Below, one piece after another: positions 30,988-40,430 of a stretch of 64,000 nucleotides of DNA (the stretch's first letter is position 1; each line of letters begins with the position of its first letter). The notes beneath the pieces were generated by a model, which had not been told where the DNA came from, made no database searches, and was given only the letters and a program-made list of their open reading frames with translations. The stretch comes from Allohoeflea poritis. Lineage in GTDB: Bacteria; Pseudomonadota; Alphaproteobacteria; Rhizobiales; Rhizobiaceae. A program made the position numbers and the translations under genes. The stretch is taken from NCBI RefSeq assembly GCF_027889715.1, contig NZ_JAPJZH010000016.1:47552-111551 (forward strand). Direction: 5' to 3'.

Positions 30988-31587
30988 ATGAACCGCACAT
31001 CTGGTGCAATTGCCAACGCCGTCCGTCAGTTTCTGGTTGTCGTTTTTGTGATCGTGATTGGACATTCGCCCGCCATGGCACAACAGGCCCAGCCAGTGGG
31101 CTCGGAACCCTACACGATGCAGGAAATCGTCGACCAGGGGCACAATTATTTCGGTCAGGCGACCGATGGCCTGGCGCGGGTCGTGGAACGCTCGTTCGAA
31201 CAATATGGCCTGCCGAATGGCTATGTGCTCGGCGAGGAAGGCTCCGGCGCCATCGTCGGAGGGCTGACCTATGGCGAAGGCCAGCTCTACACCAAGAATG
31301 CCGGCGAACACCCGGTTTTCTGGCAGGGGCCGTCGCTCGGCTTCGACTATGGCGGCCAGGGCAGCCGGGTAATGATGCTCGTCTACGAGCTTCAGAGCAT
31401 CGAGGACATCTACGGTCGTTTCGCCGGTGTCAGCGGGCAGGCCTATGCGGTCGCCGGTGTCGGCATGACGGTGCTACAGGGCAGCCGCGTGGTGATTGTT
31501 CCGATCCGTACCGGTATCGGCGCTCGCATCGGTATCAATATCGGCTATCTGAAGCTGACGCCCCGCCCCACGTGGAACCCGTTCTGA
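30988..31587 (+). CDS. eipA: Envelope integrity protein EipA (DUF1134)
   Basis: This 199-aa DUF1134 protein is a periplasmic beta-barrel-like protein needed for envelope stress resistance in Brucella. The signal peptide (about residues 1-31, SPAMAQQ) leads to the conserved body: DGLARVVERSFEQYGLPNGYVLGEEGSGAIVGGLTYGEG, HPVFWQGPSLGFDYGGQGSRVMMLVYEL, and a glycine-rich end RTGIGARIGINIGYLKLTPRPTWNPF. ATG 30988 follows GGAG at suitable spacing. It faces away from chpT, and a CtrA-like box precedes it. Confidence 0.92.
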   Translation: MNRTSGAIANAVRQFLVVVFVIVIGHSPAMAQQAQPVGSEPYTMQEIVDQGHNYFGQATDGLARVVERSFEQYGLPNGYVLGEEGSGAIVGGLTYGEGQLYTKNAGEHPVFWQGPSLGFDYGGQGSRVMMLVYELQSIEDIYGRFAGVSGQAYAVAGVGMTVLQGSRVVIVPIRTGIGARIGINIGYLKLTPRPTWNPF

Positions 31588-31635
31588 GACCCGTCGGCAG
31601 GCTCTCCTGAGCAACGAACAATTGTAGATATGGCA

Positions 31636-31665
31636 CACCCGGGCGGGAATTCGCTCCGGGTGCGT
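31636..31665 (+). terminator. Hairpin after eipA
   Basis: CACCCGG (31636-31642) pairs with CCGGGTG (31656-31662), followed by CGTCTTGT. The T-run is short, so termination is plausible rather than certain. Confidence 0.5.
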
Positions 31666-31702
31666 CTTGTATCGCGCATTCTTTACCCTTTTCTGATACC
31701 AT

Positions 31703-31714
31703 AATTCATGAATT
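31703..31714. repeat. 12-bp palindrome upstream of the coiled-coil gene
   Basis: AATTCATGAATT at 31703-31714 is a perfect palindrome 138 bases before the GTG start of the coiled-coil protein. It may be an operator. Nothing else in this 264-base gap is gene-like. Confidence 0.4.
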
Positions 31715-31851
31715 TTGGGGGTGTAATCCGAAGGCGTGTATTATTGACCTGCGATCTCGGTCGTGCAGGCCGTAACGGCGGGGGGTCGAAATACAGTTTC
31801 TTCGGCATTACCTGTATCTGGTAACGAAAAAGAAGTCCGCGGAATTATCGG

Positions 31852-33921
31852 GTGATTGAGTTTCTTCTCATATTCGCATTGGGGTTCCTTGCGGCGGCGA
31901 TATTGGCAATGCTGATAACGCCGACCATCTATGGCCGCGTCGTCAAACTCACTGAAAAGCGGATCGAGGCCACCGTTCCTCTCAGCCTTGCCGAAATCAA
32001 GGGCAAGGCGGACCAGATGCGGGCCGGCTTTGCCAGCGAATCCGCCAAGCTCTCGACCCAGTTGCGACATGCGCAGGATCAGCTTGCGCAGAGCAATGTG
32101 CGTTCCGACAAGCTGCAGAGCGACCTTGCCACACTGGCCGGCGACAAGCAGCTCGCCGACCAGAAGATCGAGGAACTGGTCAATCATGCCGGCGAGATGC
32201 GCTCAGACACGCGCAAGAAAGAGCAGCTGATCGACAAACTCTCCGAGACGGTGCGCGAATTCGAGCGCATGAAGAAGATGGACAATTCGGAGATTGCGCG
32301 CCTGCACAACGATCTGATCACCATTTCCACCGAAGTGGAAAGCATGCGGATCGATCTGGCCGCGAGCCACACCGAAACAGTGAACCTGCGCTCGCAGATC
32401 GATCAGGTCAGTATCGAGCGCGATCAGCTTCTGAACGATATCCAGACCATTGCCGATGCCGCCCAGACAATGGAGCAGAACCTCCAGCAGGAGCAGGAGA
32501 ACCACAATCAGGCCCGCATAGACCTTGCCGCCGTTCAGACCTCGCTTGCCGACCGCGATGCGCAGCTGCAGGAGACGCTGGATCTGCTCGAGCTGCAGAA
32601 GCAGCAGCTGGATGGCGAAATAAGGACCCTGGAAGGCCAGCTCAGCGTAGCCGCGGATGCGGCGAACGAGCAGGACAGGGTCTTGCATCAGGAAAGACAG
32701 GAGCACGAGACGACCCGCATCGAACTGGCGGCGGCCCAGTCAACGATTGCCGACCGGGATTCCCAGCTGATCCAGGCCGATGATGCGATGAGGGATCAGG
32801 CACGCGATTTCGGCAAACGGATCGAAGTGCAGAACAAGGAAAAATCGCGCCTGGAGTCTGATCTGGCTACCGCCCATGACAAATCGGATTCCCTGCAGAA
32901 CGACCTGCAGCAGGAAAAGAAATCCCACAAGGAAACGCGGATCGAGCTGTCGGCGGGTCAGTCGCTGCTCAACGACAGAAACCGGCAGTTGGCGGAAACA
33001 AACGAACTCGTCGAGCGACATGTACAGGAATTGCGTGAGGCCAGCGAAGCAAACCGGGTCAGCCTGCAGGAATTGCGCAAGGCGCAGCGGCGCATCGACG
33101 CCTTGGAAGGCCGGGTTGAAAACACGAAGGCCGCCCTTGAAAAAAGCAAGAGCATGGAAAGGCAGGCGCGCGAGAAGATCAGCGAGCTGAAATCCGAAGC
33201 ACGGGACCTTCACAAGACCTTCAAGGCCGTTACGTCGCAGGCCGACGAACTTGAACGCCGGCTCGGTCTCGAGCAGGAGCAGTCCACCCGCATCGCCGAG
33301 TCCCTCAAGACAAAGGAACAGGAGCTTGCATCGCGCGGAAAACAACTGGAGGAAGCGCTCGGCAACGCATCGCGGCGCGAAAGCCAGCTCGAACTGGTCC
33401 GCGCCGAACAGCAGGACAAGGATCGCGCCAGAGAGCATGCCGAAAAGCGTGAGCTGGAGCTGATAGACCAGATCAACCTGTTGAAGACCGAACTCAAGCA
33501 AAGCCATGCGACGTCACGGCAGTTCAAAGAACAGCTGAACAAGATGCGCAAGGATGTAAAGCAACTGCACAAGGGCGCAGAGGTCGGTGGAAACGGAGCA
33601 GCCATGTCCGCACAGGAAATCCACCCGAAAAACGGCGAGGCGGTTGAACGCAACGGCGCCGTCAACGGCCGCGTTGAAAACCTGAAGCAGCGCCATGCCG
33701 AACTGATTGACAAGATCAAGGAAGCATCCGATCCGAATGCCGATTCCGGCGTGCGCGAGGAGATCGCGGAGATCGCGGCGGCGGTGGTCGGCATTTCCGG
33801 ACAGCGCGAGGGCGAAGCGTCTCCGATACACCGCATCATCTCCGACGCGCCGGCATCCGCCAACGCGCCATCAGGCCGCGTCAGCCTTGCAAGCAGGGCG
33901 AAATCAGAGCTCGAGAACTAG
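31852..33921 (+). CDS. Large membrane-anchored coiled-coil protein with three internal repeats
   Basis: The 689-aa protein has one N-terminal membrane helix (MIEFLLIFALGFLAAAILAMLITPTIYG), then a very long coiled coil (about residues 30-570). A disordered tail contains NGAAMSAQEIHPKNGEAVERNG. Three segments repeat the pattern (L)xQExxxHxxxRIxLxAxQ-x-xDRDxQL at about residues 215, 285 and 360. It starts with GTG 31852 and has no strong ribosome-binding site. Similar membrane coiled-coil proteins occur in Hyphomicrobiales, but I know of no assigned function; a scaffold or cell-shape role is speculation. It is convergent with the methyltransferase gene. Confidence 0.8.
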   Translation: MIEFLLIFALGFLAAAILAMLITPTIYGRVVKLTEKRIEATVPLSLAEIKGKADQMRAGFASESAKLSTQLRHAQDQLAQSNVRSDKLQSDLATLAGDKQLADQKIEELVNHAGEMRSDTRKKEQLIDKLSETVREFERMKKMDNSEIARLHNDLITISTEVESMRIDLAASHTETVNLRSQIDQVSIERDQLLNDIQTIADAAQTMEQNLQQEQENHNQARIDLAAVQTSLADRDAQLQETLDLLELQKQQLDGEIRTLEGQLSVAADAANEQDRVLHQERQEHETTRIELAAAQSTIADRDSQLIQADDAMRDQARDFGKRIEVQNKEKSRLESDLATAHDKSDSLQNDLQQEKKSHKETRIELSAGQSLLNDRNRQLAETNELVERHVQELREASEANRVSLQELRKAQRRIDALEGRVENTKAALEKSKSMERQAREKISELKSEARDLHKTFKAVTSQADELERRLGLEQEQSTRIAESLKTKEQELASRGKQLEEALGNASRRESQLELVRAEQQDKDRAREHAEKRELELIDQINLLKTELKQSHATSRQFKEQLNKMRKDVKQLHKGAEVGGNGAAMSAQEIHPKNGEAVERNGAVNGRVENLKQRHAELIDKIKEASDPNADSGVREEIAEIAAAVVGISGQREGEASPIHRIISDAPASANAPSGRVSLASRAKSELEN

Positions 33922-33946
33922 CGCAGACCTGAATTGCGCCCTCTCG

Positions 33947-34774
33947 CTAACGCACGCGGCCCAGTGCGGAAGCGATGGAAAACAAGGCGATCGCCGCTGC
34001 TGTCCCGACATTGAGACTGTCAAGACCCGGTGCCTGCGGGATTCGCGCCGTATCGATCCTTTTCAGCAGCGACTCCGGGAGCCCCTCGCCTTCCGTTCCG
34101 ACCACAAGCGCGGTTCGCCGCTTCGGCTTCACATCATCGATGGCACGCACGCCTTTTGGCGAAAGCGCCAGGAGCTGAAAGCCCGCGCCATCGAGCGTAT
34201 CGGCCATCTCTCCAATCCCCCCGCCCCGCGCGTAAGGCACGGTCAAAGCGGCGCCAACGGACACGCGAATGGATTTGCGGTAGAGCGGATCGCAGCATTG
34301 CCCGTCAAGGCATATGAGATCGACACCGAAGGCTGCAGCGTTGCGAAACAGACCGCCCATATTGTCGTGATTGGAGATGCCGCTGCAAACGAGTACCAGA
34401 GCGTCGTCTTTCAGACCGGCGAGCGCCTGCGCAATGTCTTGCGGTGGGTCGCTGCGGCCGATCGCCAACACACCGCGATGCATCGGAAATCCGGCAATGG
34501 CATCGATTACCTTGCGATCGCAAACCATGATGGGCGTGTCGGGATCGAATGCTTCGAGAATGTGCTCGATCCCGCTGACCCGGTTTTCGAGCACCAGGAT
34601 CTTCTCGGCGCCGAACCGTCTTGATCGCGCCAGCATGCGCAGCACCACCGTTCCCTCGGCGATGAACCGGCCGGAACGCCCCACGAGATCGCGCTCGCGG
34701 ATATTCCTGAAATCGGCGATCCGCTCGTCCTTGGCATCGGTAATGCGGATGAGGCGATCGGCCGGGTTGCTCAT
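33947..34774 (-). CDS. SpoU/TrmH-family RNA 2'-O-methyltransferase
   Basis: This 275-aa SPOUT methyltransferase uses SAM to methylate a ribose in tRNA or rRNA. Motif 1 reads GISNHDNMGGLFRNAAAFG, motif 2 LVVGTEGEGLPE and motif 3 IPQAPGLDSLNVGTAAAIALF; together they make the trefoil-knot SAM site. An N-terminal extension (RNIRERDLVGRSGRFIAEG) is an RNA-binding-like region as in rRNA members. It overlaps the upstream gene by four bases (ATGA). The exact target nucleotide is not predictable by eye. Confidence 0.88.
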   Translation of the reverse strand: MSNPADRLIRITDAKDERIADFRNIRERDLVGRSGRFIAEGTVVLRMLARSRRFGAEKILVLENRVSGIEHILEAFDPDTPIMVCDRKVIDAIAGFPMHRGVLAIGRSDPPQDIAQALAGLKDDALVLVCSGISNHDNMGGLFRNAAAFGVDLICLDGQCCDPLYRKSIRVSVGAALTVPYARGGGIGEMADTLDGAGFQLLALSPKGVRAIDDVKPKRRTALVVGTEGEGLPESLLKRIDTARIPQAPGLDSLNVGTAAAIALFSIASALGRVR

Positions 34775-35151
34775 TTCAAGGAGATGTCCGCAACCGTGCG
34801 GCCAGTGGTGATGTCGATGATCAGTGCCCCAGGAGAACCATCGGCCTTACGGCCATAAAGCAGCATCCGCGCGCCATCGAGCGCCACCGTGTCGACGCTG
34901 AATCCGGATGGCAAAGACGCCGTGACGTCCAGCGGCGCGCCGGAAGGCACGGTCAAGGGCTGGGCCGCAATGGTTTCCGCTTCCGTTTCGGGTGTCATCA
35001 CCTTGTAGACAACGCCGGCAAGGACGGCCATAACTCCGAGAATCATGATGCCGATGGAAACGACAAGAAGCCGGACCATCTTCTGCCGCACCCTTTCCAT
35101 TTCCGGATCGAGCGGCTTTTCCTCGTCCTGCTCCAGTTCCACCTTGGTCAT
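34771..35151 (-). CDS. Conserved single-pass membrane protein, unknown function
   Basis: This 126-aa protein has a charged N-terminus (MTKVELEQDEEKPLDPEMERVRQKMVR), one membrane helix (LLVVSIGIMILGVMAVLAGVVYKV) and a small soluble C-terminal domain ending IIDITTGRTVADISLK. I do not recognise a family. ATG 35151 has an AGGGG ribosome-binding site; GTG 35154 is also possible. It is divergent from the pseudouridine synthase, with 32 bases between starts, and overlaps the methyltransferase gene by four bases. Confidence 0.7.
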   Translation of the reverse strand: MTKVELEQDEEKPLDPEMERVRQKMVRLLVVSIGIMILGVMAVLAGVVYKVMTPETEAETIAAQPLTVPSGAPLDVTASLPSGFSVDTVALDGARMLLYGRKADGSPGALIIDITTGRTVADISLK

Positions 35152-35183
35152 CACGGCCCCTGTTTTGCGCGGATTGCAGTTTT

Positions 35184-36212
35184 ATGACTGAACCCTTTAC
35201 CCAAGCGCCGGGCGAGAGGAAAGTGCTCATCGCCGATGAATCCGCATCGGGCCGGCTCGACGCATGGCTGGCGGCCGCCCTTGCCGGGGCCGTTTCCCGC
35301 AGCCGTATCCAGGCCCTGATCAAGGAAGGATCGGTGTCGGTCAATGGCAGCCCCGTGCGCGAAGCCCGCCACAAGATATCACCTGGTGACAGTGTGGAGT
35401 TGCGGCTGCCGGAGCCCGAAGATGCAACTCCGGAGCCCGAAAATATTCCGCTCGACATATTTTTCGAGGATGACGATGTCATCGTGATCGCGAAGCCGGC
35501 CGGGCTCGTGGTGCATCCGGGCGCGGGCAACCATTCCGGAACCCTGGTCAATGCGCTGCTTTATCACTGCCGGCAATCCCTGTCGGGCATCGGCGGCGTC
35601 AGGCGTCCCGGCATCGTTCACCGCCTCGACAAAAACACCAGCGGCGTCATGGTCGTCGCAAAGAACGATTTTGCCCACAACCGGCTGGCGGAGCAGTTTG
35701 CCGATCACGGCCGTAACGGCCCGCTTCGGCGTGCCTACCTCGCGCTTGTCTGGGGACGACCGGAACAGCTCAAGGGCACGATCGACGCGCCCATGGGGCG
35801 TTCGGGGTCGGACCGCACGAAACGATCCGTCCACCATGCCGGCCGGACAGACAGCCGCCATGCCGTCACCCATTATGAAGTGCGCCGGCGCTACGGCGAA
35901 TCCGGCGACAGACAAGCCCTCGCCTCGCTGGTCGAATGCAGCCTGGAGACCGGCCGGACCCATCAGATCCGCGTTCACATGCAGCATATCGGGCACCCGC
36001 TGATCGGCGATCCGGAATATGGCGGCGCCTTTCGCACAAAGGTCAACAAACTGCCGGATCAGGCCGCCGCTGCCGTCACGGCCCTCAGGCGTCAGGCGCT
36101 GCACGCCTATCTCCTTCAGTTCGCTCATCCACGCGACGGGCGAACCCTTCGATTCGAAGCACCGGCTCCATCTGACATGGCGTCGGTTATCGATGCGTTA
36201 TCAATGCTTTAG
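35184..36212 (+). CDS. RluA/RluD-family pseudouridine synthase
   Basis: This 342-aa protein isomerises uridines in 23S rRNA or tRNA. An S4 RNA-binding domain (about residues 28-75, SRSRIQALIKEGSVSVNG) precedes the catalytic domain with the nucleophilic aspartate in HRLDKNTSGVMVVAKN (about residue 150). GRTHQIRVHMQHIGHPLIGD and the end HAYLLQFAHPRDGRTLRF follow. Its length and S4 domain favour an RluD- or RluC-type enzyme. ATG 35184 is 32 bases from the divergent gene. The next gene on this strand is rpoH. Confidence 0.9.
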   Translation: MTEPFTQAPGERKVLIADESASGRLDAWLAAALAGAVSRSRIQALIKEGSVSVNGSPVREARHKISPGDSVELRLPEPEDATPEPENIPLDIFFEDDDVIVIAKPAGLVVHPGAGNHSGTLVNALLYHCRQSLSGIGGVRRPGIVHRLDKNTSGVMVVAKNDFAHNRLAEQFADHGRNGPLRRAYLALVWGRPEQLKGTIDAPMGRSGSDRTKRSVHHAGRTDSRHAVTHYEVRRRYGESGDRQALASLVECSLETGRTHQIRVHMQHIGHPLIGDPEYGGAFRTKVNKLPDQAAAAVTALRRQALHAYLLQFAHPRDGRTLRFEAPAPSDMASVIDALSML

Positions 36213-36425
36213 GCGGAATTCTCAGCTGCGCCAAATTGTCGCAGATCGGGCGCACAAATTTGACCGAATAGCCCATAGAATCAAGACCATAAAGCGATAT
36301 ACGCCCGACTGGCTTGATCTCGCCTTCAATCGTAACTATCTCAAACGTAAATGTGCCCGCACGACAAGGGGCATGGCGGGCTTGCCTCGAAGAGGGAGCC
36401 GAAAAAGCGAAAGAGGGGTGCTGTA

Positions 36426-37328
36426 ATGGCCCGAAACACCTTACCGACGGTGACCGCTGGCGAAGGCGGTCTGAACCGTTATCTCGAAGAAATACGCCGT
36501 TTTCCGATGCTGGAACCGCAGCAGGAATACATGCTTGCCAAGCGGTATCACGAGCATCACGACACCGATGCAGCCCATACGCTGGTAACCAGCCATCTGC
36601 GGTTGGTGGCAAAGATCGCCATGGGGTATCGCGGCTATGGCCTGCCGATCGGGGAAGTCATTTCCGAGGGCAATGTCGGCCTGATGCAGGCGGTCAAGAA
36701 ATTCGATCCGGAACGCGGTTTCCGTCTCGCCACCTACGCCATGTGGTGGATCAAGGCATCGATACAGGAATACATCCTGCGGTCCTGGTCACTGGTGAAG
36801 ATGGGCACCACCGCCAATCAGAAGCGGCTCTTCTTCAACCTGCGCAAGCTGAAGGGCAAGATCCAGGCGCTGGACGACGGCGACCTGAGACCGGATCAGG
36901 TCGCGGAGATCGCCAACAAGCTCAATGTCAGCGAGGACGAGGTCGTTTCCATGAACCGCCGCCTTTCCGGCGACGCCTCGCTGAACGCGCCGATCAAGGC
37001 CGCCGAGGGCGAATCCGGCCAGTGGCAGGACTGGCTGGTCGACGACAGTGAGGACCAGGAAACATTGCTCATTCAGCAGGATGAGCTCGAAGATCGCCGT
37101 GCCATGCTGGCTTCGGCGCTCAACGTTCTCAATGACCGCGAAAAGCGGATATTCGAGGCGCGACGCTTGTCGGAAACGCCGCTGACGCTTGAAGAGCTCT
37201 CCGGCGAATTTGACATCAGCCGCGAACGGGTCCGCCAGATCGAGGTCCGTGCCTTCGAAAAGGTACAGAATGCGGTCCGCAAGGCAGCCCTGGAGCGTGC
37301 CAGCAGTCTTCAGCCTGTCGCTGAGTAA
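36426..37328 (+). CDS. rpoH: RNA polymerase sigma-32 factor
   Basis: RpoH directs transcription of heat-shock genes. This 300-aa protein has region 1.2-2 (NRYLEEIRRFPMLEPQQEYMLAKRYHEH), the core-binding LRLVAKIAMGYRGYGLPIGEVISEGNVGLMQAVKKFDPERGFRLATYAMWWIKASIQEYIL, the RpoH-box-like KRLFFNLRKLK, and a region 4 helix-turn-helix (TLEELSGEFDISRERVRQIEVRAFEKVQNAV). ATG 36426 is preceded by a GAGGGG ribosome-binding site at suitable spacing; an earlier frame start at 36351 is less likely. Heat control of such genes often lies in the mRNA, but I see no clear thermosensor. Confidence 0.97.
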   Translation: MARNTLPTVTAGEGGLNRYLEEIRRFPMLEPQQEYMLAKRYHEHHDTDAAHTLVTSHLRLVAKIAMGYRGYGLPIGEVISEGNVGLMQAVKKFDPERGFRLATYAMWWIKASIQEYILRSWSLVKMGTTANQKRLFFNLRKLKGKIQALDDGDLRPDQVAEIANKLNVSEDEVVSMNRRLSGDASLNAPIKAAEGESGQWQDWLVDDSEDQETLLIQQDELEDRRAMLASALNVLNDREKRIFEARRLSETPLTLEELSGEFDISRERVRQIEVRAFEKVQNAVRKAALERASSLQPVAE

Positions 37329-37339
37329 GAAAAATGCAT

Positions 37340-37371
37340 CGCCGGCAGCGCGCTATTGCGTGCTGCTGGCG
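37340..37371 (-). terminator. Hairpin overlapping the stop of the 37353 gene
   Basis: CGCCGGCAGCGCG (37340-37352) pairs with CGTGCTGCTGGCG (37359-37371), with two G-U pairs, over a six-base loop. On the minus strand an AT-rich run (TTTTTCTTAC) follows. The hairpin contains the stop codon of the 37353 gene and can also block rpoH readthrough. Confidence 0.6.
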
Positions 37372-38840
37372 GTGCGCGCTTCCCAAGCCCGGATCACCTG
37401 ATCGAACACCTCGGCGCCCGTTGTGCCCTTTTCCAGAGTCAGCAGTGCCCGGCGACCATTGCCGTAGCTGACCGGCAGGTCAATCCACCGGCGTTCCCGC
37501 AGCAGTTTCAGATTGAGCTGCACCGCCTCGACATAGTCATTCAACGCGATCATGAAGAAGCTGTCGGTGATTTTGGCCGGCACGGCGATCAGCGAATCGC
37601 CGGTGTCCTGTTCGGTCTGCTTCAGTGCGAAGTTCTGGATTGCACCTATACCATTGCCGTCGAATTCTTCCGTCAAGGCGAACACGATCTCGATCAGGTG
37701 ACTGGCCGGCAGCGACTGATCCGCATTGCGCTTGATGGTCATGATCGCGCTGAGGCCCTTTCCCGGGACCGTGATCTGCGCTTCGATCGCCGGCTCCGGC
37801 GGCAGGTTATCGCCCGGCGATTCACGCACAATGCTCCAGATTACATTGCCTTGCTCCGCCGTCGGTGCCTGCTGGCCGAGACGTTCCTCGTAAAGAAACA
37901 TCTTCTGGCTGACCCTGAGCGGCTCGGCGAGTGATTCGGTGTTCTGCTGCTGGGGCTCAGCAGATGCGGCAGGTGCCGGCTCGCCCGCTGGTGCGGGTTC
38001 GGGCTCCGAAAGGTCAAGCGCGGCGACGGATTTGCCTTCAGCGTCGCTCGCAAGGCTGGAGCCGGCCGCCGGCCCCTCGTCGGTCTCGGAACCGTCCGGC
38101 ATAAGCCGCTGGGTGAATTTCGGCGGTCCATCCACGGCGGTACCGCCTTGTGTCTGCCCGTCCTGTCCGGATGCACCGTCGGATTGATCCTGTCCGGCAT
38201 TACCCGAATCTGTCTGCACTGATGTCGTCTGCACATTGGAGGAAGATCCGCCGAATAGCGCCGACAGGCTGTCGCCGAACATCCAGATGCCGATCCCGGC
38301 GGCGACGAAGACGACAAGCGTGAGAACACCACCAAGGACAACGCCCATCGAGCTGCGGCGCCGGGGCTGCAGATAATCCGCGACCGGGCTCTCGCCCATA
38401 CGGCGGGGCTCCGGTTCAATCGAATCGTCGAAGCCGCCGCCGTATTCGTCATCGTCTTCCTCATCGTCGTCATCGTCCATTTCCGGCCCGAGCGCCGGCG
38501 CTGGCCTGGCAGCAGTCCGATGGGCAGGTCTTGGCGCGGCAACCGGCTCCTCCTCGCCGATATCGTCCTCGTCGATCTGTCCGTCCGAGAGGATGTCGGC
38601 AAAGGCATCTTCATCGATGTCGGGGAATGCATCCGCATGGCGGTCCTCGATTTCAAGGATCGCTTCCTCGAGTCTCGCAAGCTGTTTGTCGCGAACCGCA
38701 TCGCTGACTGGTGGGTCGATATTGTCCAGTTGGCGACGGATCGCGCCGCGGGCCTTTTCATAGACCTTCTCACGCATTTGCGGCGTGTTGTCGCTCAACC
38801 CGTCGACAGCTTTTTCAATAACCGCTACAAAATCCACCAT
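37353..38840 (-). CDS. Conserved membrane protein with acidic, proline-rich linker
   Basis: This 495-aa protein has an N-terminal helical part (VDFVAVIEKAVDGLSDNTPQMREKVYEKARGAI), an acidic low-complexity stretch (DDDDDEEDDDEYGGGF) and one membrane helix (VVLGGVLTLVVFVAAGIGIWMF, about residue 166-187). A Pro/Ala/Gln-rich linker follows, then a C-terminal soluble domain with QNFALKQTEQDTGDSLIAVPAKITDSFFMIALNDY and ERRWIDLPVSYGNGRRALLTLEKG. I recognise no assigned function; the layout suggests a cytoplasm-to-periplasm anchor protein. It lies 65 bases before purA on the same strand. Confidence 0.7.
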   Translation of the reverse strand: MVDFVAVIEKAVDGLSDNTPQMREKVYEKARGAIRRQLDNIDPPVSDAVRDKQLARLEEAILEIEDRHADAFPDIDEDAFADILSDGQIDEDDIGEEEPVAAPRPAHRTAARPAPALGPEMDDDDDEEDDDEYGGGFDDSIEPEPRRMGESPVADYLQPRRRSSMGVVLGGVLTLVVFVAAGIGIWMFGDSLSALFGGSSSNVQTTSVQTDSGNAGQDQSDGASGQDGQTQGGTAVDGPPKFTQRLMPDGSETDEGPAAGSSLASDAEGKSVAALDLSEPEPAPAGEPAPAASAEPQQQNTESLAEPLRVSQKMFLYEERLGQQAPTAEQGNVIWSIVRESPGDNLPPEPAIEAQITVPGKGLSAIMTIKRNADQSLPASHLIEIVFALTEEFDGNGIGAIQNFALKQTEQDTGDSLIAVPAKITDSFFMIALNDYVEAVQLNLKLLRERRWIDLPVSYGNGRRALLTLEKGTTGAEVFDQVIRAWEARTASSTQ

Positions 38841-38905
38841 ATAACTGCTCTGTACAAATCGTCCCGGCGGGACTTAACACGTATTCTTGTCGTTCTTTCC
38901 TAAGC

Positions 38906-40204
38906 CTAGTCTTCAAACGGATCGGTCACAAGGATTGTGTCATCGCGTTCAGGACTTGTTGACAAAAGAGCGACCGGTGCGCCGATAAGCTCTTCGATGT
39001 GTCGCACATACTTGACCGCCTGCGCCGGCAGCTCGTTCCAGCTGCGCGCGCCGACCGTCGAGCCCTTCCAGCCCTCCAGCGTCTCGTAGATCGGCTCGAC
39101 CCGCGCCTGCTGGCCCTGGCTTGCCGGCAGGAAGTCCACTTCCTGACCGTCAAGTCGGTATCCGACACAGATCTTGAGCTCGTCCAGCCCGTCCAGCACA
39201 TCGAGTTTCGTCAGCGCGATGCCGGTAATCCCGTTGGTCGCCACCGCCTGGCGCACCAGAACCGCGTCGAACCACCCGCAGCGTCGCTTTCTGCCCGTTA
39301 CCGTACCGAATTCATTGCCACGCTCGCCCAGGAACTGGCCGACATCATTGTTCTGCTCGGTGGGGAACGGCCCCTCCCCGACACGCGTTGTATAGGCTTT
39401 GGTTATTCCCAGAACATAGCCGACCGAACCAGGTCCCATACCCGAACCCGCGGCCGCCTGCCCCGCCACCGTGTTCGACGAGGTCACGAACGGATAAGTG
39501 CCGTGATCAATGTCAAGCAGCGTGCCCTGGGCGCCCTCGAACAGGATGCGCTTGCCGCGCCGGCGCTTCTTGTCGAGCAGCCGCCAGACGGTCTCCCTGA
39601 ACGGAAGAATGCGGCCGGCAACCTCCTTGAGCTCGTTCATGATGGTGTCATGCCCGACTTCCTCCTGGCCGAGGCCGCGTCGCAGAGCATTGTGGTGCGT
39701 CAGCAGCCGGTCCACTTTCGCCGGCAACGTCTCCATATTCGCCAGGTCCATGACACGCACCGCGCGCCGGCCGACCTTGTCTTCATAGGCAGGCCCTATA
39801 CCGCGCCGCGTTGTACCGATCTTGGTTCCGGAATTGGACGCGGCATCCTCGCGGATGCCGTCGAGTTCCCGGTGCAACGACAGGATAAGGGTCGCGTTGT
39901 CGGCGATGCGCAGGTTTTCCGGCGAAATGCTGACGCCCTGCTCGCCAAGCCGGTCGATTTCCGCCACAAGCGCATGCGGGTCGATAACGACGCCGTTGCC
40001 GATCACCGCCAGCTTGCCTTCCCGCACGACACCCGACGGCAAAAGCGAGAGCTTGTAGCTGATCCCGTCGATAACCAGAGTATGGCCGGCATTGTGACCG
40101 CCCTGAAACCGCACGACGACATCGGCGCGCTCCGACAGCCAGTCAACGATCTTGCCCTTGCCTTCGTCGCCCCACTGCGAGCCGACCACCACGACATTCG
40201 TCAT
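38906..40204 (-). CDS. purA: Adenylosuccinate synthetase
   Basis: PurA joins IMP and aspartate with GTP in AMP synthesis. This 432-aa protein has the N-terminal [22 protein letters not shown]-loop, [10 protein letters not shown], the active-site histidine region, [23 protein letters not shown], and the C-terminal [17 protein letters not shown] and [13 protein letters not shown]. All fit the family's usual 430 aa. It is on the minus strand after the 37353 gene and is divergent from the DMT transporter at 40431. Its role is housekeeping. Confidence 0.97.
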   Translation of the reverse strand: MTNVVVVGSQWGDEGKGKIVDWLSERADVVVRFQGGHNAGHTLVIDGISYKLSLLPSGVVREGKLAVIGNGVVIDPHALVAEIDRLGEQGVSISPENLRIADNATLILSLHRELDGIREDAASNSGTKIGTTRRGIGPAYEDKVGRRAVRVMDLANMETLPAKVDRLLTHHNALRRGLGQEEVGHDTIMNELKEVAGRILPFRETVWRLLDKKRRRGKRILFEGAQGTLLDIDHGTYPFVTSSNTVAGQAAAGSGMGPGSVGYVLGITKAYTTRVGEGPFPTEQNNDVGQFLGERGNEFGTVTGRKRRCGWFDAVLVRQAVATNGITGIALTKLDVLDGLDELKICVGYRLDGQEVDFLPASQGQQARVEPIYETLEGWKGSTVGARSWNELPAQAVKYVRHIEELIGAPVALLSTSPERDDTILVTDPFED

Positions 40205-40430
40205 GAATTCCCCTTGTCTGGCCGGCAGCCTGTCGCTGCCTTCGATTCAAACCGGCGCATCTATAGCGCATGTTGAATCCAAGGGAAATCTCCCGGCTGA
40301 ATTAAGCTTGAACAACAGACACATGTTCGGGCGAAATTAACGGTTGTTTCTCAGCGCTTTGCCAATTGAGTGTTGACATCGCGTACCGGTTGCCAGATGT
40401 GTGCGCCTTCTTTTCCCGATGAGATTGTCC

